Shown here: in pieces, positions 1 to 6,298 of the stretch
Layout of the letters: each line of letters starts with the position of its first letter
Numbering within the stretch: position 1 is the stretch's first letter
Assembly: GCA_938008005.1 (NCBI GenBank)
Contig: CALLLZ010000332.1
Coordinates: 1 to 7,650, forward strand
Reading direction: 5' to 3'
Origin: an uncultured Marinicella sp.
GTDB taxonomy: Bacteria; Pseudomonadota; Gammaproteobacteria; Xanthomonadales; Marinicellaceae
DNA: 7,650 bases
The notes under the pieces: model-generated
What the model was told of the DNA's origin: nothing
Database searches by the model: none
The model's input: only the letters and a program-made list of their open reading frames with translations
Program-made: the position numbers and the translations under genes

Positions 1-832
1 TCAATTGAATATTACCCAGTGATTTGGACATTTTTTGGTCGCTCATGGTAATAAATCCATTATGTACCCAATAGTTGGCAAAACTGCGGGTGTCATTGGC
101 ACAACAGCTTTGAGCCACTTCATTTTCATGGTGAGGGAAAAGTAAGTCTTTACCACCACAATGAATGTCAATGGTCGGCGCTAAATGTTTAGCCGCCATA
201 GCAGAACATTCTATGTGCCAGCCAGGACGGCCACGGCCCCATGGTGATTCCCAACCGGGTAATGAAGCATCAGATGGTTTCCACATGATAAAATCACCGG
301 GATTGCGTTTATAGGAAGCCACTTCTACCCGTGCACCGGCTAACATGTCATCTAGTGACCTTTTTGATAATTCACCGTAATGTTGATAAGTGGTTACATC
401 AAATAAAACATGGCCTTCAGCCTCATAGGCATGGCCTTTATTGATGAGATCTGCAATCATGGAGATCATTTCCGGCAAATGATCAGTGGCATAAGGCTCA
501 ATATCAGGCATCATAACACCCAATGACTTTAAATCTTCGTTGTAAGCGGCGGCATATTTTGATGAAACGTCTTTGATAGAGCAATCGTTTTCTAGTGCGA
601 ATGTATTAATCTTATCGTCTATATCAGTTATATTGCGGGCAAAAACCACGTGGGGATAATGTTGTCTTAGTAAACGATTTAAAACATCAAAAACAACAGC
701 TGGTCTGGCATTGCCAATATGGGCATAGTTATAAACTGTTGGACCACACAAATACATGGTTACTCGCTTTGGGTCAATTGGGGTAAACAATTGTTTTTTG
801 CCGCTGAGGCTATTATGTAAATGCAATGCCAT
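1..832 (-). CDS. cysS: Cysteinyl-tRNA synthetase, N-terminal 277 residues (cut by window edge)
   Basis: Class I aminoacyl-tRNA synthetase that charges tRNA-Cys with cysteine, using ATP, in the cytoplasm. The reading frame is open from the ATG at 832-830 to the window edge with no stop, so the gene continues to the left; the family is usually about 460 residues. Seen in the translation: a class I signature HIGN at residues 38-41 (in TVYNYAHIGNAR), NITDIDDK near 67-74, and KMSKS at 267-271. Cys29, Cys209, His234 and Glu238 match the zinc-binding set that E. coli CysRS uses to select cysteine. The missing part would hold the helical anticodon-binding domains. The start gives the usual N-terminal length before the CGPTVYN motif, although no clear Shine-Dalgarno precedes it. 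The gene is divergent from the chorismatase, with a 197-base spacer. The identification is secure. Confidence 0.97.
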   Translation of the reverse strand, partial: MALHLHNSLSGKKQLFTPIDPKRVTMYLCGPTVYNYAHIGNARPAVVFDVLNRLLRQHYPHVVFARNITDIDDKINTFALENDCSIKDVSSKYAAAYNEDLKSLGVMMPDIEPYATDHLPEMISMIADLINKGHAYEAEGHVLFDVTTYQHYGELSKRSLDDMLAGARVEVASYKRNPGDFIMWKPSDASLPGWESPWGRGRPGWHIECSAMAAKHLAPTIDIHCGGKDLLFPHHENEVAQSCCANDTRSFANYWVHNGFITMSDQKMSKSLGNIQL

Positions 833-905
833 GTTGTTAAGATAAAATATATGGGTTTAATAATCAGTATTTTAAGTGAAACTGAATTGAATTGGTGTAA
901 ATTTA

Positions 906-933
906 AATATATATTTAGGTGGTTTTGGTTCAA
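906..933 (-). promoter_or_regulatory. Candidate cysS promoter
   Basis: Reading the minus strand, TTGAAC (933-928) is followed after 16 bases by TATATT (911-906), a reasonable sigma-70-type pair. Transcription would start near 899 and give cysS a leader of about 67 bases. The -10 lies inside a perfect 14-bp AT-only palindrome (904-917), so AT-richness alone could create the match. Prediction by eye only. Confidence 0.35.
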
Positions 934-950
934 AAATTACTGTCATTGCA

Positions 951-979
951 TTGTTATCTGAGGTTGAATTGACGATAAT
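951..979 (+). promoter_or_regulatory. Candidate promoter of the chorismatase gene
   Basis: TTGTTA (951-956) and GATAAT (974-979) are 17 bases apart, matching 4 of 6 and 5 of 6 consensus bases. A start near 986 would give a leader of about 44 bases before the ATG at 1030. No clear Shine-Dalgarno is visible before that ATG. Prediction by eye only. Confidence 0.35.
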
Positions 980-1029
980 GGCAGGCCTTCGATCACCGCT
1001 GTTATTTTTGGGTCAATAAAACAAGTTAT

Positions 1030-2001
1030 ATGGATCACAATTCAAATTCACTTCAGTGCAGTTATATTCAACTCAATGCATCAACAGAGGATAGTCCTTT
1101 GATGACATTTATTGGTCAGAGTGGTTGTGAGCATGAACCATTGTCAAGCCAAACTAAAGAGATGGTTGCTACAGATATCATCATGCCTCTGGTGGTGGTT
1201 GCACAATCTCCTGGTTACAAGGAAAGGTGGTCTGATGGACATGAAGTGGTCACCAAGTCAGTGAGTGAAAAGCTTGGGTTGATTATGGCTGAGTCCAAGT
1301 ATCATTTAATGCTGAGTTTTCAGTGTAGTGATCAACCACTTGATGTATTGATCTCAGAAGTTTATTCTACTGCATATGATCTGGCTCATCAGCATGGTTT
1401 TATGTATTTAATTCGAGTATGGAATTATTTGGATCATATTAATCTTCGGCAACAAAATGAAGAGCGATACCAGACCTTTTGTGTTGTCAGGCACCAAGTA
1501 TTGGAGGCGAAGCACCAATTAGACCAGCCCAATCCTGCGGCAACTGCGATAGGAGGTCATTACGGTCGCAACACATTTACTTTTTTATTCAGTCGCCAAA
1601 CAGGGCAAGTGATTGAAAATAAACGACAGGTGTCTGCATGGCAGTATCCGCGTCAATATGCACCTAAACAGCCACGTTTTTCTAGAGCCATGCAATACGG
1701 TGATTTGTTGATGTGTAGTGGCACAGCGAGTGTGGTTGGTCATGAAACTATACATATAAATGATTTAGTGGCGCAGTTCGATGAATGTATGGTGAATATT
1801 CAGGCTTTACTGGATGAGAGTAATCTAGAATTGCAATTAGAGCATGGCATTTATCGTTTTTATTTGCGTAATAAATCTTTATTAAGTCATGTTCTTTCAA
1901 AAATTAAAGCGTATGGAATCGATAACTATGTGGTGCTTGAAGGTGATATTTGTCGCGAAAACCTGTTGATTGAATGTGAAGCGGTGTTCCAATCAGCTTA
2001 G
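1030..2001 (+). CDS. Chorismatase of the FkbO/Hyg5/XanB2 family, probably hydroxybenzoate-forming
   Basis: Predicted cytoplasmic enzyme that removes pyruvate from chorismate. FkbO makes a dihydroxycyclohexadiene carboxylate, Hyg5 makes 3-hydroxybenzoate, and XanB2 of Xanthomonas makes 3- and 4-hydroxybenzoate. The 323 residues fit the family length. Family-like motifs, recognised from memory: LIRVWNYL (127-134), ERYQTFCVVRH (145-155), PAATAIGG (169-176), PRFSRA (215-220), SGTASVVGHET (230-240) and GDICRENLLIE (305-315). The fold is RidA/YjgF-like. In the last motif Cys308 and Glu315 keep the seven-residue spacing of the Hyg5 active-site Cys and Glu, which favours a benzoate product over the FkbO type; this sub-typing is inference. 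No signal peptide or membrane segment is seen. The first 45 residues look poorly conserved, so a later start such as Met25 is possible. The regulator gene follows after 95 bases on the same strand. Older annotation may call such proteins pteridine-dependent deoxygenase. Confidence 0.85.
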   Translation: MDHNSNSLQCSYIQLNASTEDSPLMTFIGQSGCEHEPLSSQTKEMVATDIIMPLVVVAQSPGYKERWSDGHEVVTKSVSEKLGLIMAESKYHLMLSFQCSDQPLDVLISEVYSTAYDLAHQHGFMYLIRVWNYLDHINLRQQNEERYQTFCVVRHQVLEAKHQLDQPNPAATAIGGHYGRNTFTFLFSRQTGQVIENKRQVSAWQYPRQYAPKQPRFSRAMQYGDLLMCSGTASVVGHETIHINDLVAQFDECMVNIQALLDESNLELQLEHGIYRFYLRNKSLLSHVLSKIKAYGIDNYVVLEGDICRENLLIECEAVFQSA

Positions 2002-2085
2002 AAAACGGTTAAACTTGTTTAAGTTAGTGTGTGTAAGACCCTATTTAACTTGCAGCGTTTTGTTGTTGGTATCAAGGGGAGAGAA

Positions 2086-2090
2086 AGAGG
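2086..2090 (+). promoter_or_regulatory. Ribosome binding site of the Crp/Clp-type regulator
   Basis: AGAGG ends six bases before the ATG at 2097, with a run of seven A's leading into the start codon. A second purine block, AAGGGGA, lies at 2074-2080. This is the clearest ribosome binding site on the plus strand of the window and fixes the start. Confidence 0.75.
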
Positions 2091-2096
2091 AAAAAA

Positions 2097-2825
2097 ATGT
2101 CAGATGCATTTGATGAAGCAACTTTTGATGAGTTGTATTTAAGCGAGCGTTTTCAAAACTCCAGTTTTTTTAAACTTAATGTGGAGTCTTTAAATCGGTT
2201 TTTGTCGATGTGCCATCGACGTAAATTCCCAAACAAAACCACGGTCATACGTCCTGGCGATTTAGCCAATACCTTGTACTACATCGTTAGCGGTTCTGTC
2301 ACCATTTCTTATGAAAATGATGAAGGCAAAGAATTGGTTTTGGCCTATTTAAATAAAGGTGACTTTATTGGTGAAATGGGGCTGTTTATGAAAACCGAGC
2401 GTCGTGAAGTTATGGTTAAATCAAAAGAAAAAACCGAGGTAGCAGAAATTGGCTATTTGCGTTTGGGTCAATTGTTTGAAAATGAACTCAAAGACGATGC
2501 GAAACATATACTATATGCCATCGGTACACAGTTAACCCACCGTTTGTTACAAACTTCACGTAAGGTGCATCGTTTGGCATTTTTAGACGTTACAGGCCGA
2601 ATTGCACGAACATTATTGGATTTATGTAAAGAGCCCAATGCTTTATCTCATCCTGACGGTACCCAAATAAAAATTTCAAGACAAGAGATATCTCGAATCG
2701 TGGGTTGCTCTCGTGAAATGGCAGGCCGCGTACTTAAAGATTTACAGGAGCAAGGTAACTTAGCAGTCAAAGGTCATACCATTGTGGTTTTACACAGTCG
2801 TGGCGATAAACCTGCTATTAGTTAA
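2097..2825 (+). CDS. crp: Crp/Fnr-family global regulator, Crp/Clp type
   Basis: Transcription factor with an N-terminal cyclic-nucleotide-binding beta-barrel (about residues 30-125), a dimerisation helix (about 130-160) and a C-terminal winged helix-turn-helix (about 190-235). The pocket motif GEMGLF (92-97) is followed by Arg103 and Glu104. By alignment these sit at E. coli Crp Arg82 and Ser83; the Glu in place of Ser is what Xanthomonas Clp has (its Glu99), a residue tied to cyclic di-GMP response. Thr153-Ser154 match Crp Thr127-Ser128. The segment AFLDVTGRIARTLLDL (161-176) and the recognition helix with Arg206, Glu207 and Arg211 are nearly those of E. coli Crp, so TGTGA-type half-sites are expected. 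No FNR-type iron-sulfur cysteine cluster is present. At 242 residues it is longer than E. coli Crp (210), with an extra N-terminus as in Clp. The family is certain; the effector (cAMP or cyclic di-GMP) is not. It could equally be named clp. Confidence 0.93.
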   Translation: MSDAFDEATFDELYLSERFQNSSFFKLNVESLNRFLSMCHRRKFPNKTTVIRPGDLANTLYYIVSGSVTISYENDEGKELVLAYLNKGDFIGEMGLFMKTERREVMVKSKEKTEVAEIGYLRLGQLFENELKDDAKHILYAIGTQLTHRLLQTSRKVHRLAFLDVTGRIARTLLDLCKEPNALSHPDGTQIKISRQEISRIVGCSREMAGRVLKDLQEQGNLAVKGHTIVVLHSRGDKPAIS

Positions 2826-2918
2826 GGTAAAGAAAAATATTCTGATCTTGAGGTTCTCTATAAAAAGCATGGAAATGAAGAATATATTAGGGCTTCATTA
2901 AGCTTTATCTCATCGCAT

Positions 2919-2949
2919 AAAAAAGCCTGAAATACATTCAGGCTTTTTT
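2919..2949. terminator. Two-way intrinsic terminator between crp and rne
   Basis: AAAAAAGCCTGAA (2919-2931) and its exact complement TTCAGGCTTTTTT (2937-2949) form a 13-bp stem with a five-base loop. The stem ends in an A tract on one side and a T tract on the other, so either transcript gets a hairpin followed by U's. It lies 93 bases after the regulator's stop and 20 bases after the rne stop, as expected for convergent genes. Confidence 0.92.
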
Positions 2950-2969
2950 GTTTCAAAATGCATCTAAAA

Positions 2970-5891
2970 TTAATCAGATTTCTTGGCTTTGTATAAACCT
3001 GGTTTTATCATCTGGGCGGTTACCGAAGATTTTTTACGGGGTTTGGTTGCCGAACTATCAGTTGGTTTTGGTTCAACGGTTTTGGTTGTGACTTTATTAC
3101 TGTCGGTTTTCTTAGATGTGGCTTTTTTAATCGGCGTTTTCTTTGCTGATTGGTTCTGTTGAGTCTTCTTTGGTTCGGTTTTTGACTCAGTTGCTTTTAC
3201 CGGCTTGGTTTTTTGAGCCGCTTTTTTCTTCGGTTTAGAACTTTTTATAGCAGTTTTTTCTGGAGCTGATTGTTCCACATCTGAGGATTTGTTAGTTGCT
3301 GTGTTCTTATCAACAGCTTTTTTGTTATCAGTACCTTTTTTCTCTACAGGCTGAGTTGGGTTTGCTTTCTTAGTTGAGGTTTCTTTAGGCGTTTTCTCAG
3401 GAGCTTTTTTCTCAGGAGCTTTTTGGTCTTTCGAATTATCTTTCGTGGGTTGTGTCTGTTGAGATTTTCCTTCAGCCTTTGTGGGTGATTGTTTTTTTAT
3501 TTGTGGTGAAGAATCGTTGGTTTGGTTGTTTGTCGTTTGTTTTTCAGCTTGCGGCTTTTTATTGTCTCTTATCTGATTTAACTTACTGTCAACGTCAATA
3601 TTATCTATAGGTCTGTTTTTCATCGCACCCGATGGTACTATAGGGTCTTTTTTTGCAGCCAAATCAGCTACGCTACCCAATGGCCGTGTCATTTTTTTAA
3701 CAGCATTTGGATCGGTGTCAATATCAGTATTGGCTGTTTTAGTATTATTTTTGTGATTTGGGTTTTTATTACCATGAGTTGGATTTCCACCTTTGTTATT
3801 AGGGTGGTTCTGGTTGTTTGAATTTTTGCCTTGAGTGTTACCTTTGTTTTGGGCGCCTTTAGTGGCAGTGTTTTTATTTGACTGTTGTTGATTGCCCTTT
3901 TTCTTAGCTTGTTGAGATGCGTGGTTTTGTTGAGCTGGCTTCGCAGTTTTTTGATTCTGCTCCTGATTGCCTTTAGGACCTTGCTTGTTGTGTTGTTTTT
4001 GTTTCTTTTGTGGCCCGTTTTGGTGACCTTTGTGATGATTGGGTTTCTGACCTTGTTTATGCTGTCCTTTCTGTTGTTGCCCTTTCTGTTGTTGTCCTTT
4101 CTGTTGTTGATTGGGTTTTTGGCCTTGTTTATGTTGCCCTTTATGCTGATTGGTTTTTTTACCTTGTTTGTTGTTAGTCCTTTTGTTGTAGGGTTTTTTA
4201 CGCGTATGTGTTTTTGTCGTTGGTTTTTTGGGTTTTGCAAATATACCTTTGAACCATGATGAGATCGCCATACCAATGGTGCGTTTTGGCGCTTGGGTAT
4301 CGGGTTTCACCATACGCAGAGCTGGGCTTTCAACAGTTGGTGCTGGCGGGTCTAATGAAACAGGTTTGTGACAGTCTTCAGGTTTGACTAACTCTATGGC
4401 GTCAACGCTGATGTGTGACTCGTTGGTATTTAAACGCTGAACATGAAAGTCTGGAAAACTCAGATTTTCATTTGAAATTATAGAGACTTGTACGCCATGA
4501 CGAGATTCCATCTCTGATAACTCTGTACGTTTCTCGTTAAGAATTTTGTTGGTTGTATCCACAGGAGCTTGAATGACTACACGACCTGTTTTAGGTTTGA
4601 TCATTTCTTCTTCAGTCAGTCTGATGATTGAAATTACCAAGGATTCCATGGAACGAATGAAACCATGGCCGCCGCATGTGGGACAAGTAACTTGGCTGGA
4701 ATCTGATATGGAAGATCTCAGTCTCTGACGAGACATTTCTAGTAAACCAAATTTAGAAATTTTACCAATTTGTACACGCGCACGATCTGACTCCGCAGCT
4801 TCACGCATCCGATTTTCAACTTCGCGCTGGTTTTTATGGTTGCGCATATCGATGAAATCAATGACCACTAAACCACCTAAATCACGAATTTTTAGTTGGC
4901 GAGCAATTTCGTCAGCGGCCTCTAAATTGGTGTTTAAAGCTGTGGTTTCTACATCGATACCTTTGGTGGCTTTGGCAGAGTTAATGTCTATTGAAAGTAA
5001 AGCTTCGGTTTGATCAATGACCAAAGCACCGCCTGATGGCAGCTTCACTTCACGTTCGAAGGCAGATTGGATTTGACGTTCGATCTGATAACGCGAAAAT
5101 AATGGGGTGTTGTCATTGTAATATGACAATTTTTTTAAATTGTGTGGCATCACTTGTTGCATGAATTCGCGGGCTTTTTCATATGACTCACGGTCATCAA
5201 TAAGAATTTCGCCAATATCCGGCTGCAAGTAATCACGTAAGGCTCTGATGAATAAATCACTTTCTTGGTATATGAAAAAGGGACCTTTTTTCTGTTCAGC
5301 AGCTGTACCAATGGCTTCCCACACTTGTTTCAAGTAATTGAAGTCCCACTGTAACTCTTCAAAAGTCCGGCCTAATCCTGCAGTTCTTATGATTACACCG
5401 TCATTCTTAGGAATTTCAAGTCGACGCATGATATCTTGAAGGTGGGCGCGTTTCTCACCTCGGATTTGGCGAGAAATTCCACCTGCGCGATGGTTGCCTG
5501 GCATGTAAACCAAATAGCGACCAGCCAATGAGATGTAGGTGCTTAAAGCTGCGCCTTTATTGCCGCGTTCTTCTTTGTTGACTTGAACGATGATTTCATC
5601 GCCTTCTCTTAATGCTTCGTTAATGGGTAAACGGGCTTTGCCTCTGGGGGCTTGTTTACAATACGCTGGGCTAATTTCTTTGTAGGGAAGAAAGCCATGC
5701 CGCTCTGAACCGTAGTTAACAAAACAGGCTTCTAATGAAGGTTCTACACGGGTAATTTTGGCTTTGTAGATATTGCCTTTTTTGCGGTAATGTCCCGCTG
5801 AGTCAATATCTAGATCATAGAGTTTTTGACCATCTGCGATCGCTACACGAATTTCATCGGTATGCGTTGCATTGATTAACATTCTTTTCAT
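2970..5891 (-). CDS. rne: Ribonuclease E
   Basis: Essential endoribonuclease that starts mRNA decay, processes rRNA and tRNA, and scaffolds the degradosome at the inner membrane. The 973 residues compare with 1061 in E. coli. The catalytic half keeps E. coli numbering almost exactly: S1-domain Phe57, Phe67 and Lys112; 5'-sensor Arg169 and Thr170; magnesium-binding Asp302 and Asp345; zinc-link CPTCGGHG with Cys403 and Cys406. A short amphipathic stretch, IGMAISSWFKGIF (539-551), resembles the membrane-anchoring segment A. From about 555 to the end the protein is Lys/Gln/Asn/Thr-rich and probably disordered, with (QQQKG)x3 at 595-609. A less biased island lies at about 731-775. I cannot place enolase, PNPase or RhlB binding sites. 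The start is supported by AAGGA six bases upstream. Divergent from rluC. A hairpin-rich leader suggests the autoregulation known for rne in E. coli. Confidence 0.98.
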   Translation of the reverse strand: MKRMLINATHTDEIRVAIADGQKLYDLDIDSAGHYRKKGNIYKAKITRVEPSLEACFVNYGSERHGFLPYKEISPAYCKQAPRGKARLPINEALREGDEIIVQVNKEERGNKGAALSTYISLAGRYLVYMPGNHRAGGISRQIRGEKRAHLQDIMRRLEIPKNDGVIIRTAGLGRTFEELQWDFNYLKQVWEAIGTAAEQKKGPFFIYQESDLFIRALRDYLQPDIGEILIDDRESYEKAREFMQQVMPHNLKKLSYYNDNTPLFSRYQIERQIQSAFEREVKLPSGGALVIDQTEALLSIDINSAKATKGIDVETTALNTNLEAADEIARQLKIRDLGGLVVIDFIDMRNHKNQREVENRMREAAESDRARVQIGKISKFGLLEMSRQRLRSSISDSSQVTCPTCGGHGFIRSMESLVISIIRLTEEEMIKPKTGRVVIQAPVDTTNKILNEKRTELSEMESRHGVQVSIISNENLSFPDFHVQRLNTNESHISVDAIELVKPEDCHKPVSLDPPAPTVESPALRMVKPDTQAPKRTIGMAISSWFKGIFAKPKKPTTKTHTRKKPYNKRTNNKQGKKTNQHKGQHKQGQKPNQQQKGQQQKGQQQKGQHKQGQKPNHHKGHQNGPQKKQKQHNKQGPKGNQEQNQKTAKPAQQNHASQQAKKKGNQQQSNKNTATKGAQNKGNTQGKNSNNQNHPNNKGGNPTHGNKNPNHKNNTKTANTDIDTDPNAVKKMTRPLGSVADLAAKKDPIVPSGAMKNRPIDNIDVDSKLNQIRDNKKPQAEKQTTNNQTNDSSPQIKKQSPTKAEGKSQQTQPTKDNSKDQKAPEKKAPEKTPKETSTKKANPTQPVEKKGTDNKKAVDKNTATNKSSDVEQSAPEKTAIKSSKPKKKAAQKTKPVKATESKTEPKKTQQNQSAKKTPIKKATSKKTDSNKVTTKTVEPKPTDSSATKPRKKSSVTAQMIKPGLYKAKKSD
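3394..3423 (-). repeat. Two perfect 15-bp tandem copies in the rne tail
   Basis: TTCTCAGGAGCTTTT on the plus strand occurs twice back to back (3394-3408 and 3409-3423) without a mismatch. On the coding strand this gives the repeated peptide KKAPEKKAPEK at about residues 822-832 of RNase E. The unit is a multiple of three, so copy-number change would keep the frame. Confidence 0.85.
4065..4109 (-). repeat. Three 15-bp tandem copies in the rne tail (QQQKG repeat)
   Basis: Units at 4065-4079, 4080-4094 and 4095-4109 read YCCTTTCTGTTGTTG on the plus strand, differing only in the first base (T, C, T). They encode (QQQKG)x3, residues 595-609. A related longer block flanks them: GATTGGGTTT followed by CCTTGTTTATG occurs on both sides, near 4037-4062 and 4109-4133, giving the repeated peptide HKQGQKPN. 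The array looks like the product of slippage or unequal exchange. Confidence 0.88.
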
Positions 5892-5895
5892 CTTG

Positions 5896-5915
5896 GTTCC
5901 TTTTATTTTTGGAAC
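5896..5915 (-). promoter_or_regulatory. rne Shine-Dalgarno inside a small hairpin
   Basis: On the rne transcript AAGGA (complement of 5898-5902) lies six bases before the ATG. It overlaps the 3' arm of an inverted repeat, GUUCC (5915-5911) and GGAAC (5900-5896), with a ten-base A/U-only loop. If the stem forms, it covers the Shine-Dalgarno while leaving an AU-rich single strand, the kind of site RNase E cuts. The ribosome site is well supported; the regulatory role of the five-pair stem is inference. Confidence 0.55.
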
Positions 5916-5957
5916 GATGAATCTTTACAGTGATATCAAATAAGCATAATTAAAACT

Positions 5958-5995
5958 CACAATGACTTATTCAAAATAAGTCTTGAAAGTTTGTG
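5958..5995 (-). promoter_or_regulatory. Leader hairpin of rne with asymmetric internal loop
   Basis: A perfect 8-bp stem, GACTTATT (5964-5971) with AATAAGTC (5975-5982) around a three-base loop, is enclosed by CACAA (5958-5962) pairing with TTGTG (5991-5995). On the rne transcript eight bases are unpaired on the 5' side and one on the 3' side. E. coli rne leaders carry a hairpin, hp2, with an internal loop that RNase E senses; this could be its counterpart, but I have not matched the sequence to that family. It lies about 70-100 bases before the rne start. Confidence 0.5.
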
Positions 5996-6001
5996 TTCGA
6001 T

Positions 6002-6023
6002 ATCGCAGCTCATAGCTGCTGAT
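6002..6023 (-). promoter_or_regulatory. Second leader hairpin of rne
   Basis: GCAGCT (6005-6010) and AGCTGC (6014-6019) form a perfect six-pair, GC-richer stem with a three-base loop. It is extended by ATC (6002-6004) with GAT (6021-6023) after a one-base bulge. It lies just upstream of the asymmetric hairpin on the rne transcript, so it would be part of the same structured 5' leader if the rne promoter lies beyond it. Confidence 0.45.
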
Positions 6024-6129
6024 GTTTTAATTCAGCTTTATGCTACGGCACGTCTGGCCTAATCTTTGTTGAGCCATAAACGTTAACCACTCGCGGTGTT
6101 TTTCGTCGCTTATCGTTGGTGATTCTAGT

Positions 6130-6156
6130 TTCATTAATTGAGTTGATGTTAATGAA
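6130..6156 (-). promoter_or_regulatory. AT-rich inverted repeat in the rne/rluC spacer
   Basis: TTCATTAA (6130-6137) and TTAATGAA (6149-6156) are exact complements separated by 11 bases. It could be a hairpin at the 5' end of the rne leader or a binding site for a regulator. On the minus strand TAGAAT (6127-6122) is a -10-like hexamer near it, which would give rne a leader of about 225 bases. The -35 for that site is poor, so I do not call a promoter. Confidence 0.3.
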
Positions 6157-6268
6157 CTGTCACCAATATTCATGTCATTGTTTCACTGAAATGATTTCGT
6201 TCTATTCAGTTGTTGCTTATGATCATTCCAATGATTCAGTGTTCCGGCGAAAATTAATGTTCGACTCC

Positions 6269-6298
6269 TTGGAACTAAACAGTTTTAAATCGTATAAT
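6269..6298 (+). promoter_or_regulatory. Candidate rluC promoter
   Basis: TTGGAA (6269-6274) and a perfect TATAAT (6293-6298) are separated by 18 bases. Transcription would begin near 6305, giving rluC a leader of about 178 bases. An inverted repeat, GGCTTTTAAGCC (6303-6314) flanked by AATTT and AAATT, overlaps the presumed start. A weaker alternative closer to the gene is TTTACC (6372-6377) with TATTAA (6395-6400), 17 bases apart. The rest of the 6299-6482 stretch shows no gene. Confidence 0.45.

Noticed and set aside
2002..2096. A promoter for the regulator gene, for example TTTAAG and TATTTA with 18 bases between.
   Set aside because: Both hexamers match poorly; I could not tell it from background, so only the ribosome binding site is listed.
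4065..4133. A possible CRISPR-like or VNTR-like array outside a gene.
   Set aside because: Repeat units are only 15 bases without spacers and lie in frame inside rne, so they are coding tandem repeats.
3885..4259. A plus-strand open frame of 124 codons encoding an almost wholly Leu/Phe/Val-rich, membrane-like peptide, antisense to rne.
   Set aside because: It is the mirror of Lys/Gln/Asn codons in the rne tail: AAA, AAG and CAA read as Phe, Leu and Leu on the other strand. It has no ribosome site and no family resemblance.
3689..4276. A minus-strand open frame of 195 codons overlapping rne in another frame.
   Set aside because: Composition is Lys/Asn/Ile/Thr-rich from frame-shifted low-complexity codons. 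The overlapping rne frame is certain.
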